A DNA stretch of 64,000 nucleotides from Parabacteroides chongii (lineage in GTDB: Bacteria > Bacteroidota > Bacteroidia > Bacteroidales > Tannerellaceae): the NCBI RefSeq assembly GCF_029581355.1, contig NZ_CP120849.1:1892501-1956500 (forward strand). The letters run 5' to 3'. This document shows, in pieces, positions 1 to 10,100 of this stretch. A program made the position numbers and the translations under genes. The notes under the pieces were generated by a model. That model made no database searches and had not been told where the DNA came from. It worked only from the letters and a program-made list of their open reading frames with translations. Each line of letters starts with the position of its first letter. The stretch's first letter is position 1.

Positions 1-45
1 TGGATGCAGGTGAAACCCCTGAAAAACTATCCTTACGAACAGTAA
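1..45 (+). CDS. C-terminal end of an upstream gene (partial)
   Basis: Frame 1 is open from the window edge to TAA at 43-45 and encodes 14 residues ending KNYPYEQ. It stops 21 bases before the next gene's ATG, so it is probably the tail of a co-transcribed surface-protein gene. Too little remains to name it, and the fact that it is coding is inferred from spacing only. Confidence 0.4.
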   Translation, partial: WMQVKPLKNYPYEQ

Positions 46-66
46 CGCTTATTGATCAGGAATAAA

Positions 67-1443
67 ATGAAATACATACGTATACTTACAATTGTTTTGT
101 TTCTTCTTCCTTTTCTTTTTTCATGCGAAATGAAGAAAGACCTGTTGGGAGGAAAAGATTCGGATAAAGAAACTCCCTCATATGAAAATGTGGGTCTGCT
201 GGATCTGGAAGTAAAGGCAGAGAAAGAAGCGAAAGCTCCTAATACAAAGGGGGATGATGATGGGGAAGAGGATTTGTTGAATCCGGATAATTTCTCTATA
301 ACTATTGCCGACAGTTTGGGTGAAACGGTAAAATATTATGAATCGTATGCCGCTATGAGAGATGAAGGCGGTTTGTTGTTGCCTGTCGGTACATATTCCG
401 TTCGGGCAGCTATGGGATCGGACCTGAATGCCGGTTTCAACTCTCCTTATTATGCAGGTGATACGGTTTGTAAGGTTACTGAAAAAGAGGTGGCAAAGGT
501 GGTTACTCAATGTAACCTTCAGAATAAAAAGGTACAGTTTGCTTGCTCGGACGAGTTTTATTCACAGTTTAAAGAAGATTATTCCATCGTTATCGATAAT
601 GGTGTCGGTGTGCTAACACTCAAGAAAGATGAAGCCCGTATTGCTTACCTGAAGAATACAGGTACATTACGTTTTACCATGTATGCTACTACGCACGATA
701 ATACCGTACATACGTATTCGCATGACTTTTCGAAAGATGATCAGATATTGAATCATAACAATGTACTGATCGAATTGGGTACAGTTCCGACTGTGCCGGA
801 TGGTGATCCTGATCATGGAGGAGGTGGTGACGATTCGGAAGAACCGGAAGAACCCGATGATCCGGACGATCCCGATGACGGTGATGACTCCAATGTACCG
901 GATGTCCCTGTGAATGCACCTGTTCTCAAAGTCGATGTGTCTTTGATCGAGAAGGATTATATCATTGAAGTACCGTCTCATTTTGAGGAATCGGATAAGC
1001 CGGATAATGGAGGTGATGATAATAATGGTGGCGATGATAATAAAGGGGATGACGATGTTCAAAAGAAGATCGCGATTACCGGAACGTTGAATGGCAAGTC
1101 ATTTGATTTAGGTAAAACGCAGACGGTGACAAGTAGTTCTAAAGTTGTTATTAACTTGTATCTTCCTACCGGTTTGGCAGGTTTGGATGTGGATGTATCG
1201 ATAGGTTCTGATATTAATCTGTCATTGGATTTGCTGGATGCTGCTTCTATTGCTGAAGTCAACGGTCTTTTGTCTGAAATGGGTAAGACCTTGGTTGTGC
1301 CTTCCAAAGGTGAAAAAGGTAATTTGAAATTTGACATATCTCCGTTTATGGAGATGATGGACAAGAGCAACTCATTTAACATCAAGCTGAAAGATAAGAA
1401 TGGGGAAAGTACGAGTGCTGTTATAAAGTTGTCAAAGAAATAA
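67..1443 (+). CDS. DUF4493-type surface lipoprotein
   Basis: A 458-residue predicted lipoprotein. A signal peptide ends in the lipobox LFSC (Cys20 from the ATG at 67), so it should be lipidated and sorted to the outer membrane. An in-frame TTG at 52 would only add residues before the signal peptide, so ATG 67 is preferred. The N-terminal third (LLDLEV...LPVGTYSVRA) resembles DUF4493, a domain of Bacteroides/Parabacteroides surface lipoproteins with no known activity. Two acidic low-complexity linkers of Asp/Glu/Pro/Gly (about residues 250-280 and 315-335) join it to a C-terminal beta-rich region. It lies 9 bases upstream of a second DUF4493 protein, so one operon is likely. Surface localisation is inferred; the ligand is unknown. 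Confidence 0.75.
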   Translation: MKYIRILTIVLFLLPFLFSCEMKKDLLGGKDSDKETPSYENVGLLDLEVKAEKEAKAPNTKGDDDGEEDLLNPDNFSITIADSLGETVKYYESYAAMRDEGGLLLPVGTYSVRAAMGSDLNAGFNSPYYAGDTVCKVTEKEVAKVVTQCNLQNKKVQFACSDEFYSQFKEDYSIVIDNGVGVLTLKKDEARIAYLKNTGTLRFTMYATTHDNTVHTYSHDFSKDDQILNHNNVLIELGTVPTVPDGDPDHGGGGDDSEEPEEPDDPDDPDDGDDSNVPDVPVNAPVLKVDVSLIEKDYIIEVPSHFEESDKPDNGGDDNNGGDDNKGDDDVQKKIAITGTLNGKSFDLGKTQTVTSSSKVVINLYLPTGLAGLDVDVSIGSDINLSLDLLDAASIAEVNGLLSEMGKTLVVPSKGEKGNLKFDISPFMEMMDKSNSFNIKLKDKNGESTSAVIKLSKK

Positions 1444-1452
1444 GGAAATCGT

Positions 1453-3732
1453 ATGAAACACTATATAAAAGTTTGGTATAGTTTATGCCTGTTAATCGGT
1501 TTGCTGGCTTCCTGCAATGAAGATGGCAATTTGGTTCCTACCGGAACTTTGTATCTGAATGTGGAGGAAGATCAGACTTTACAAACACGTGCCACGTCGG
1601 AAGTGACTTATGAATCTTTACAGGTCGCCATCCTGCAGGGAGAAGAGGATACGTTGAAAGTCTATAACGATTATCTGACGGAAGTGAAAGGACAACGTTT
1701 AGTACTTCCGGTAGGTAAGTATACGGTGGCTGTCCGTTCCAATGGAGCGGATGGTGTTGCCTGGGAAACGCCGTTGTATCAGGGATCGGAAGAGGTGGAA
1801 GTAAAACAAGGAGAGATTACCAATACGAAAGTGACTTGTACGATTGCGAATACGAAAGTTTCCGTTGTTTATGCAGATGATTTGAATGAGTATTTTACGG
1901 ATTATCAGACTACTGTCAGTACCCCGTCCGGTGCATTGCTCTATACTCGTGATGAGTATCGGGCTGGTTTCTTTACACCGGAGAAATTGACTGTCCTGTT
2001 GAAACTGGTGAATAACGATGGGAATGAGTTTGTTATAAAGAAAGTGTATCCGGATATCGAACCACAGTATCATTATACGTTTAAGTTTACCATTTCAAAT
2101 GGTAATACGGATGATGAGGCGGGTGCTGATGTGGATGTCGATGTGGATAAAGAACACCAGGAGATTACTTATAATATATTCGTTAAGGAAGAGGAACTGA
2201 CTAATATAGGCGAACCGTCTGCTAAGTTAGGTGGTGCATTCACGGGTGGTGTTTATACCTTTAAGAGAACTGTACAAAATCAGAATCCTGCTTCGAATAC
2301 TATCTCGTTGGATTATATATTAGGTAGTAAGAATACTTTGCAGTCGTTTGTGGTGACGATGGATTCGCCTACGGGAGTATCACGTTTCGATATAACAAAA
2401 GGTGAAGGAAACGGAATCGGTTTCCCAGCTGTACCTGGCTCTTCAGTAGAAACTGATGACCCTCGTTATACTGCTTATCGAATGGATTTATCGACTATTG
2501 TACAACATTTGGAATGTCTGAATGAACAGCCGACAGAATATACCTTTAAGGTAGATATCTTGGATGACAAGTATCAGGAAACTTCGATTACTTTTGTTAT
2601 TAAGATGATGCCGGATGTGGCGGCTTCTGTTGAAAAACCATACTGCTGGAATACTTTTGCATTGTTAAAAGGTAATAGTTCGACAGAAGATATTTATTTT
2701 AAGTTTCAGTCTGAAGATGGCAGTGTGATTGATATTAAGTCTATTACAAGATCCGGGGATGATGTCTCTGCTTTGGTTATAGGACTGGAGACTGGAGTGG
2801 AATATACTTATTGGTTGACTTCTGATACAGATCCAACCATGAATTGTAATACTTCATCTTTCGTTTTAAGTGCTCCTTCAGCTGTTCCGAATTTGAAGTT
2901 TGAAGACTGGACGGATCAAACCTCTGGTTATTTGGATGCCCCTATCGTAGGTGGAAATAAAAAATATATTTCTCCTAATAAAGATCCTAATAATACTTAT
3001 TGGAATTCGGGAAATTTAGGTGCTATGGCTACAAAAGAAATATTGACAGAAAGTGTTGAAGATGTGATAGCTCTTTCTATTTCTAAAAAGGCTGCAAGAT
3101 TAATATCTAAATATCCTAGTGCTGCAGGTATGGGGGCTTTTGCTGCAGGTAGTGTTTATAGCGGAAGTCCTAAAGAAGTTTCAAGTAAAGGTGCTGTATT
3201 GACTTATGGGCAGCCTTTTCAAGGTTATCCTACAAAATTGAGAGGATTCTACAAGTATATTCCAGAAACAATTGATGATTCTAGTAAAGAAATAGACTCT
3301 CGTTGCCCGGTGAAGATGGATGGGAAAAAAGACCAGGCAATTATTTATATTGCACTGATCCCAAAACAATTTGAAGTCGTATCTAAAACCAGTGGTACAA
3401 TTATGTCTTTTAATAAAGCAAATGCAAATGCTTTTGCTTATGGTGAATATATTATAACTGATACGAAAAATGAAACGGGGAAAGATGTGGAAGGTATACA
3501 AAATGATTATGCTCCTTTTGAAATTTCATTACAGTATGATGACGCTATTCCTAGGACAGGACAATATTATATTGTCATAGTTGCAACTTCCAGTCGTTAT
3601 GGTGATTATTTTACGGGAGCTATTGGTAGTTGTTTGTATATTGATGAATTTGAGTTGGATTATGATTATGACCCTGCTTCTTTTTCCAATACGAATTTGA
3701 AAGATATGAAAGCTATAAATATTAACGACTAA
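1453..3732 (+). CDS. DUF4493 and PCMD-domain surface lipoprotein
   Basis: A 759-residue lipoprotein with signal peptide and lipobox LASC (Cys21), followed by acidic residues (CNED) that fit the Bacteroidota surface-export signal. The N-terminal 250 residues are DUF4493-like (TGTLYLNVEED, LPVGKYTVAV). From about residue 475 to the end it matches the PCMD pattern (putative carbohydrate metabolism domain): NLKFEDW, a TYWNSGN block, GAFAAGSVYSG, LRGFYKY and SSRYGDYFTGA. The same C-terminal blocks recur in the lipoprotein at 4491, so two PCMD proteins sit in one unit. PCMD may bind glycans, but this is not established. The last third is more AT-rich than the first. Confidence 0.78.
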   Translation: MKHYIKVWYSLCLLIGLLASCNEDGNLVPTGTLYLNVEEDQTLQTRATSEVTYESLQVAILQGEEDTLKVYNDYLTEVKGQRLVLPVGKYTVAVRSNGADGVAWETPLYQGSEEVEVKQGEITNTKVTCTIANTKVSVVYADDLNEYFTDYQTTVSTPSGALLYTRDEYRAGFFTPEKLTVLLKLVNNDGNEFVIKKVYPDIEPQYHYTFKFTISNGNTDDEAGADVDVDVDKEHQEITYNIFVKEEELTNIGEPSAKLGGAFTGGVYTFKRTVQNQNPASNTISLDYILGSKNTLQSFVVTMDSPTGVSRFDITKGEGNGIGFPAVPGSSVETDDPRYTAYRMDLSTIVQHLECLNEQPTEYTFKVDILDDKYQETSITFVIKMMPDVAASVEKPYCWNTFALLKGNSSTEDIYFKFQSEDGSVIDIKSITRSGDDVSALVIGLETGVEYTYWLTSDTDPTMNCNTSSFVLSAPSAVPNLKFEDWTDQTSGYLDAPIVGGNKKYISPNKDPNNTYWNSGNLGAMATKEILTESVEDVIALSISKKAARLISKYPSAAGMGAFAAGSVYSGSPKEVSSKGAVLTYGQPFQGYPTKLRGFYKYIPETIDDSSKEIDSRCPVKMDGKKDQAIIYIALIPKQFEVVSKTSGTIMSFNKANANAFAYGEYIITDTKNETGKDVEGIQNDYAPFEISLQYDDAIPRTGQYYIVIVATSSRYGDYFTGAIGSCLYIDEFELDYDYDPASFSNTNLKDMKAININD

Positions 3733-3740
3733 TTATAAAT

Positions 3741-4481
3741 ATGAAGCAATTCTTATCTTTAACCGTTTTATTAATTATCTGTTTTTCATTGCCGGCGAAG
3801 GCAAAGGAGAACAAGTATGACCGGGGTATTCTGATGAAAACTTTTATCCCGAAAGGGCAATGGATGGTGGGTACTACGTTTTCCTATAGCGAACATGTGG
3901 ATGAAAACTTTGAGTTTTTATCTGTGTTGAAGGATATTAATAGCGAAGGGTATACCTTTAAGGTGACTCCGTTGGTGAGTTATTTTATTCGCGACAATAT
4001 TAGTATCGGCGGTCGCTTTTCCTATTCACGTACCAATACGGATATAGGTAATATATCTCTGGAACTGGGTGACGATCTGAGCTTTGATGTCGATAATTTT
4101 AAGTCTGTATCCAATACATATACGGCGGCGATCTTTCTTCGTACCTATTTGAATTTGGGAGACAGCAAGCGTTTCGGATTGTTTAATGAGGCGCGTGTGT
4201 CGTATGGCTATTCAGAAAGTAACAGTAGCTCAGGTACAGGAATCGATCTTTCCGGTATGTATCAGTTAAAGCATAACCTGAATATCGGTGTGGCTCCCGG
4301 TCTGACTGTCTTTATTAACGATTATGTGGCAGCTGAGGCTTCGGTTAGTGTGGCAGGTTTGAACTTCAACTGGTATGATCAGACAAAAGATCAGGTATAT
4401 AAAGGGAAACGCACGGCAAGTTCCGCTAATTTCAAGATCAATCTGTTGTCGATCGATTTAGGTATTGTCTTTTATTTGTAA
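3741..4481 (+). CDS. Outer-membrane beta-barrel protein
   Basis: A 246-residue exported protein with a cleavable signal peptide ending near AKAKE. The rest alternates polar and apolar residues in short strands broken by Asn/Gly turns and ends in a hydrophobic/aromatic strand (IVFYL), as in small 8-10-stranded barrels. It begins 8 bases after the preceding PCMD lipoprotein and ends 9 bases before the next one, so it may form an outer-membrane partner for them. No pore or enzyme motif is visible. OmpX/OmpW-like porin and adhesin are alternatives. Confidence 0.7.
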   Translation: MKQFLSLTVLLIICFSLPAKAKENKYDRGILMKTFIPKGQWMVGTTFSYSEHVDENFEFLSVLKDINSEGYTFKVTPLVSYFIRDNISIGGRFSYSRTNTDIGNISLELGDDLSFDVDNFKSVSNTYTAAIFLRTYLNLGDSKRFGLFNEARVSYGYSESNSSSGTGIDLSGMYQLKHNLNIGVAPGLTVFINDYVAAEASVSVAGLNFNWYDQTKDQVYKGKRTASSANFKINLLSIDLGIVFYL

Positions 4482-4490
4482 AAACAGGGC

Positions 4491-6143
4491 ATGAAGGGAA
4501 GAAATAGTATCTGGTGTTTTTTAGTAGGTCTGCTGCTGACAGGCTGTGTGGAAAACGATCTGCCTTATCCTACTATCGAAGGGATTATCGAAGAGTTTGC
4601 CGTTGAAGGACAGACTTCGGTAAAGATCGATAAGACTTCGGCTTCCGTCTCTGTAAAGGTGGCGGATACATTGGACCTGAGGAACCTGAGAGTGGAAAAG
4701 CTGGTCGTTACTTCGGGCATGACCGTTATACCGGATTCTGTAGCTTGCAAAGACTTTCTGCATTTTCCGGATACCGGATTTGTGTCGGTAGACAGTCTGC
4801 CCGAGACGGTCAATACGCGAATGAACTTTAAGAAACCGGTTTCTTTTCTGCTTCGTTTGTATCAGGATTATCCCTGGAAAGTGACGGTGGTACATGATAT
4901 ACTGCGTAAAGTAACTGTTGCAAACCAGCTGGGGGCTTCCCTGATCGATGCTGATACGCATAATGTAATTATATATGTGGATTCAACAGCCCAGCCTTCT
5001 TTGCGTAATGTGAAAATAGAGACCTTCCAGTTAGGTAGCAGCATTGCAAAAACGACACCTGAACCGTCGGAGGTAACCGATTTTACCCGTCCTCGTATTT
5101 TCCAGGTATCCGCTTTTGATGAAACGGAAGAATGGACCGTGAGTGTGGCGTATCCGCCTGCCGGAATGTCGTTCACCTCTTTGTCGGCATGGGCAAAACG
5201 AGCGGTTGTGACGGGTAAGACATTGACCGGACAGGTTTCGGCTCGCTATCGCGGTAAACCGCAGGCGGAGACAAAGGCTGATTCGGAAGAAGGCTGGGAG
5301 GAAGTGCTTTCCAGCGAAATAGAGATAGATGAAGAAGGAAACTTCACGTTGGTCTTTACGCATCTTAAACCGGGTATGGAGTATGAATATCAGTTAACGG
5401 TGGACGGTGCATCCGAGGATATCAAAACATTTACGACGGAGGCGGTGGAGTTGGTGCCGAACCTCTCGTTGGACGATTGGTTTAAAGATGGCAAAAGCTG
5501 GTATGCCGACCTCGATCTGACTCCGGAAAATTATTTCTGGGATTCAGGAAACAAAGGCTCGAATGCCGTAGGTGAAGCGAATCCGACTTCTCCGGAAACC
5601 AGTGATGTTGTAAAGGGAAAAGCCGCCCGTCTAGAAAGTAAAACGGTAGCCGGTGTGTTTGCCGCCGGTAGTTTGTATACCGGGACTTTTGGTAAGGTTG
5701 AAGGGCTGAGTGGTGCTTCGTTGAACTTCGGTCGTCCGTATACGGGTCGTCCATCTGCTTTGCGTGGCTATTATAAATACAATTCCGGTACCATCGATAA
5801 AGCGAAAAATCCGTATAAGGAGCTGGAAGGGCGTAAGGATTCTTGCCATATTTATATGGCTTTGTTTTCCGGCTGGACATCTCCGTTCCCAGTCAATACG
5901 AATACCGGAACATTTGTCGACCTGACCTGGAACAATGAGAATCTGCTCGCCTTCGGTCAGCTGGTTCAGGGGGAAACTGTCAAAGATTACACCCAGTTCC
6001 GCATCGACATGGAATATCGTGATCAAACAACAAAACCGACTTATATATTGATCGTCGCTTCCGCCAGTAAGTATGGTGATTACTTTACAGGCAGTACGAG
6101 TAGCGTGTTGTTGCTGGATGAGTTGGAGTTGGTGTTTGAGTAG
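4491..6143 (+). CDS. PCMD-domain surface lipoprotein
   Basis: A 550-residue lipoprotein with lipobox LTGC (Cys19) followed by VEND, consistent with surface export. Residues 25-310 look like two or more beta-sandwich modules. The C-terminal 230 residues (from about 320) are a PCMD domain: NLSLDDW, FWDSGNKG, GVFAAGSLYTG, LRGYYKY and ASKYGDYFTGS, closely paralleling the protein at 1453. It lacks the DUF4493 region. It is the last gene of the surface-protein unit, and no intrinsic terminator is obvious after its stop. Confidence 0.77.
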   Translation: MKGRNSIWCFLVGLLLTGCVENDLPYPTIEGIIEEFAVEGQTSVKIDKTSASVSVKVADTLDLRNLRVEKLVVTSGMTVIPDSVACKDFLHFPDTGFVSVDSLPETVNTRMNFKKPVSFLLRLYQDYPWKVTVVHDILRKVTVANQLGASLIDADTHNVIIYVDSTAQPSLRNVKIETFQLGSSIAKTTPEPSEVTDFTRPRIFQVSAFDETEEWTVSVAYPPAGMSFTSLSAWAKRAVVTGKTLTGQVSARYRGKPQAETKADSEEGWEEVLSSEIEIDEEGNFTLVFTHLKPGMEYEYQLTVDGASEDIKTFTTEAVELVPNLSLDDWFKDGKSWYADLDLTPENYFWDSGNKGSNAVGEANPTSPETSDVVKGKAARLESKTVAGVFAAGSLYTGTFGKVEGLSGASLNFGRPYTGRPSALRGYYKYNSGTIDKAKNPYKELEGRKDSCHIYMALFSGWTSPFPVNTNTGTFVDLTWNNENLLAFGQLVQGETVKDYTQFRIDMEYRDQTTKPTYILIVASASKYGDYFTGSTSSVLLLDELELVFE

Positions 6144-6179
6144 ATGGAGAATTATCCATCGAATTGTTCTTTGAAGTAA

Positions 6180-6353
6180 TGGGATTTGGAATGCAGGAAG
6201 ATTCTGGAATAAAAACAGTCAAGAATGTTTCCTAAAAGGGAACGTTTTGCTATCTTTGCTATTCATGGTTTTATTAAGAAAACTCAAAAAACTCCACTAA
6301 AGGAGATTGTAAAGGCAAAAGAAATTAGGAAACGATATTTCGAATCTAAATAA
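6180..6353 (+). pseudogene. Decayed HigB/RelE-like toxin remnant
   Basis: The last 40 codons of this frame encode FAIFAIHGFIKKTQKTP... ending at TAA 6351-6353. This is the characteristic C-terminus of Gp49/HigB-2-like RelE-superfamily toxins (HGFxKKTQKTPxxEIxKA). Upstream the same frame carries LECRKILE, reminiscent of the family's LYELR segment, but it is broken by TAA at 6210-6212 and TAA at 6177-6179. No ORF of the usual 100-120 residues exists. The remnant ends 8 bases before the intact XRE antitoxin gene, the normal toxin-first order for such pairs. Confidence 0.7.
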
Positions 6354-6361
6354 TAAGGAAT

Positions 6362-6679
6362 ATGGAACAAATGAAATTGTATACTCATGAGGAAATGTTA
6401 GATCGGGTAATCGGTGTTCGAGGTACTCCGGAACGAGAAAAGTATGAGGATAACATAAATAATTTCCTAATTGGGGAGGCCATTAAGCGAACTCGTGAAG
6501 CCAAGAATCTCACTCAAGAGCAATTGGGTGAATTGATGGGTGTCAAGAGGGCGCAAATATCCAAAATAGAAAGTGGAAAAAGCGTCAATTTCTCAACGAT
6601 TGTCCGAGCTTTTAGAGCTATGGGTGTAAAATCGGCAAACCTTGATTTAGGTTCATTGGGCAAGGTCGCTCTTTGGTAA
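6362..6679 (+). CDS. XRE-family antitoxin (HigA-like), apparently orphaned
   Basis: A 105-residue protein with an XRE helix-turn-helix at about residues 38-95 (IGEAIKRTREAKNLTQEQLGELMGVKRAQISKIESG). The N-terminal 35 residues resemble the extension of antitoxins paired with Gp49-type toxins. In such pairs the antitoxin binds the toxin and represses its own operon. Here the toxin frame just upstream is broken, so this protein may survive as a stand-alone repressor or as an anti-addiction factor. ATG 6362 is taken as start; ATG 6371 is possible. Confidence 0.8.
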   Translation: MEQMKLYTHEEMLDRVIGVRGTPEREKYEDNINNFLIGEAIKRTREAKNLTQEQLGELMGVKRAQISKIESGKSVNFSTIVRAFRAMGVKSANLDLGSLGKVALW

Positions 6680-6738
6680 ATACCTTCTCGATAAAAAATA
6701 GTTCCTTCCTTTCTGATTCCAAATTCAGAAGAAAACCT

Positions 6739-6857
6739 GCTTATTAAGTAAGATCAAGCTTACTCGATAAGTAGATAGAAACTTACTTAATAAGTAGCTG
6801 GCGGTTTACTTACCGAGTAACCGAAGGCTTACTTACTAAGTAAGTTTTTGCTTGCTT
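6739..6857 (+). repeat. Cluster of CTTACT/AAGTAAG palindromes
   Basis: Five imperfect palindromes built on CTTACT-nn-AAGTAAG follow each other with units of about 19-29 bases, for example 6759-6775, 6782-6797 and 6838-6854. Each can form a short hairpin. The block lies in the 454-base gap between the antitoxin gene and the large repeat protein. There are no regular spacers and no coding potential. A similar palindromic array of different sequence occurs at 39434-39560. Confidence 0.7.
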
Positions 6858-6900
6858 CAATACTTCATAGAACGGTTGATTAAGAATAAAATAATGGGAT

Positions 6901-7019
6901 TGTGTCAAAACAGAGGTTCTGTCATGGCGGACTTGATCCGCCTCTTATACTAAATCTAGAACCAGTGTAGGATGCGATCTCGGGGCAAGCCCGGGATGAC
7001 AGGGAGTGGGTTTGACACA
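6901..7019 (+). mobile_element. Small nested inverted-repeat element (REP/MITE-like)
   Basis: The ends are perfect 9-base inverted repeats (TGTGTCAAA at 6901-6909 and TTTGACACA at 7011-7019). Inside lie a second inverted pair (CTGTCAT 6919-6925, ATGACAG 6996-7002) and two local hairpins with GC-rich stems (around 6927-6943 and 6979-6994). The element is GC-rich against an AT-rich gap. Architecture and size suggest a non-autonomous palindromic element. No target duplication or transposase is visible. Confidence 0.5.
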
Positions 7020-7071
7020 CTAACCATTCGATATAAAATAAAAACAGATTAGGAACAAAAAAAAATACATT

Positions 7072-7112
7072 CGAAAATCTTTTCCTTTTGGAAGAGAAGG
7101 AAAAGGCTTTCG
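7072..7112 (+). promoter_or_regulatory. Leader hairpin before the large repeat protein
   Basis: Arms 7072-7087 and 7097-7112 pair over 16 positions with two G-T type wobbles and a 9-base loop. This places a strong hairpin 20 bases before the ATG at 7134. It could be a leader stem affecting stability or translation, or a weak terminator for upstream transcripts. Confidence 0.4.
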
Positions 7113-7133
7113 AAAGGAAATATAAGAAAAGAT

Positions 7134-10100
7134 ATGAAGAAGAAGGAAAGAAATAGTTGGATATTGTGGCGGAGTTTATTGCTTATTTTATTATTGATGA
7201 TGACATGGCGAGGAGAAGCACAAACAAAAGTTTACAATAAAGATGAGTTAAAGACAGCTATAGAAAACGGAGAAAGTGTTCTTTTAATGAATGAGATTAA
7301 TATTGACTATGAGTTGACGATATCAAAAAGTCTAACATTAGATTTGGGAGGAAAAACTCTAAGGCGTGAGGAAAAAGCAGGTGATATAATTTGTGTAAAG
7401 TGTACGAATGGAAAGATAACTATAAAAAATGGATCAATAATTACAAAACAAAACAAGGCTGCTTTTGGAGGCTATGGCTCTGGTCTTGATGTGAGTGGAG
7501 GAAATGTTGTAATTGAAAATTGTACAATATCAGGATATACAAATTCTAGTTCTTCAAAAGATGCAACAGGTATACAGTTCTATAGTGGAACTCTCTATAT
7601 AGTTAGTGGTAATTTTGTAGGAACAGGAGCTCGTAATTTGGGGAAGAATTATGCTATTTGGTCAAATGGAACGACTATTAATAATTTTCTTAAAGGTTCT
7701 TATTTAAAGAAAGATGGGAATGCTGTAGGTAATGTAAATACAAAAACAATAGAGGGTTCTGTCACGGTTCATCCTATTACTTACATTTTGGATTACAAAG
7801 TAATAGATGGGACTATAACATCTTCAACACATGTTAAATCTTATAAGGCGTTAGATATTTTTGATAATGTAATACAACCATTAGCCACTGTAGAGAGAGA
7901 GGGGTATACAAATCAGTGGACTTATAATGATGGATCTTCTACGATTAATATTTCAGCAGCAACAGATCTGCCTTATCCTTATGTGACTAGTGATACTCAT
8001 ACTATTACACTGACTACAACTTGGTCACCTATTGAATATAAAATTGTATATAAAGACATAGACGGAGCGACTAACCCCAATATGATAACAGAATATGATA
8101 TAACAAAGGGCTCAGAATCTTTGGCTTCTGCAATCAAGCCTTATTATGATTTTGTAGGTTGGTTTGATGATGAAGGAAATCAAATACAGTCAATAGTGTA
8201 TGATAGGATTAAGAAATATGAGTCTACTCAAACTTATAATGTTACTGCAAGGTGGAAACCGACAGAGTATATTCTTTCTTTTGATACTAAAACAAACGAG
8301 GTTATAAATCCAATAACATATTCAGTAAATGCAACAGATACGCAACTCCCTGAGCCTGCCAGTCGCGAAAGTGAAGGCTATTCTTTTGTAGGTTGGTATG
8401 ATGGAGATACAAAAGTTGAGGCTATTCCTGTAAATAGTCCGAAAACGATGAAACTTACAGCTAAATGGGATCCGCTTACTTATACTATAATATGTAAAGA
8501 AGAGGATGGGAAGAGTCAAATTAAAAAGCTTGAATATAAAACTGGACAAACGATTATTTTAGATGATTTTCAGAAGGAAGGATATATTTTTGAAGGTTGG
8601 AGAACTGAAACTAATGGAAAAGGAAATAAAGTTACTCAGATATCCGGAATCGGGAATAAAGAGGTTTATGCCTCTTGGACTCCAATTCAATACACCTTGA
8701 AATATGAATTGAAGGGTGGAGATTATAAAGGACAGAATCCGATTACTTATTCTTATTTAGAAAGGGCAACGCTTCCAACTTCTTTGGAGTTGACAAAAGA
8801 GGCATTTGTGTTTAGTGCTTGGTATTTGGATCCAACTTATTCAGGACAGCCTTTGGTTGAGGCTCCTGTTGCGGGTGGTTTAAAAACAGATGGTGGACGT
8901 AAGATGTCTTTTACCGCATATGCAAAATGGGAAGAGAATAAGGGAATTATGTTTATTTCCGGTGGAGATAAACCTGTTGATAATAGTAAATATAAACTAG
9001 AAAAAGGGATTACAGAGAATGAAATGCCAAAGGTAACCCGTAAAGGGTATGTATTTAAAGGTTGGTATAGTGGTGATAAATTGATGACTTTTATTCCTGC
9101 GAATGGAGAACCAATAGTGTTGAAAGCAAAGTGGGAATTGTGCTCTTATGGAATAGAATATATATTGAATGGAGGTACGAATCCTTCAAATTCACCTTCT
9201 TCTTATACTTATGAAATAACAGTGACTTTACCTATTCCTGCAAAAGAGCATTATGATTTTGCCGGTTGGTTTATTGATCCGTCATTAACAAATTCTGCAG
9301 GAGATGCCATTCCCCAAAATTCAATAGAGAACAAAACATTTTATGCAAAGTGGACACCGAAGAAATATACTTTGACATTTGATCCCCAAGGTGGTACTTG
9401 TAGTACGAAAACTCAAACATACATCTATGGTGAAGCTGCGGAACTCAAAGCTAAACCAAGAAAGTCTCACTATGATTTTGTTGGATGGTGCTATGATGCA
9501 GACTGTAAGGATGCCTGCGGAGATAAAATTCCTGTAAATAAAAGCGGAAATTATACGCTTTATGCAAAGTGGAAATTAACTGATTATAAAATAGAGTTAG
9601 ACAAGTATTATGGTGAGTTTCCTGCAGGAGCAAATGTTCCGGTAACTTATACTTATGAAAGTGCAATTGAAAAATTACCTGCACCGAACCGTAATGGATT
9701 TACTTTTGCTGGTTGGTATGCAGATGACCGTTTGACTATACCGGTTTCTTCTCCTGCAATAGAAAAAGGTTCATCTGGTAACAAAACCTTTTACGCCACC
9801 TGGGATCGTGGTTATCAAGTAATCGTATCTCAACCGTCGAATGGAAAGATTGCAGTTACTCATAATGGAAATGCAGTCGCTTCTGGGGCGATGGTTGGTA
9901 AAGGTGAATCGTTGGTTGTTACGGCTACTCCGGCAACATCTGATTATGTATTGAAACAATTGACAGTAAACGGGACTACTTATACGACCAGTCCGCAAAC
10001 AGTGGTAATGCCGGAGAAAGATTTGAAGATCACGGCAGAGTTCACAATCTCATCTGTACCGGCAGCCCCTGCCCCTAAAATAATCCTTTCCCCTGCCGGC

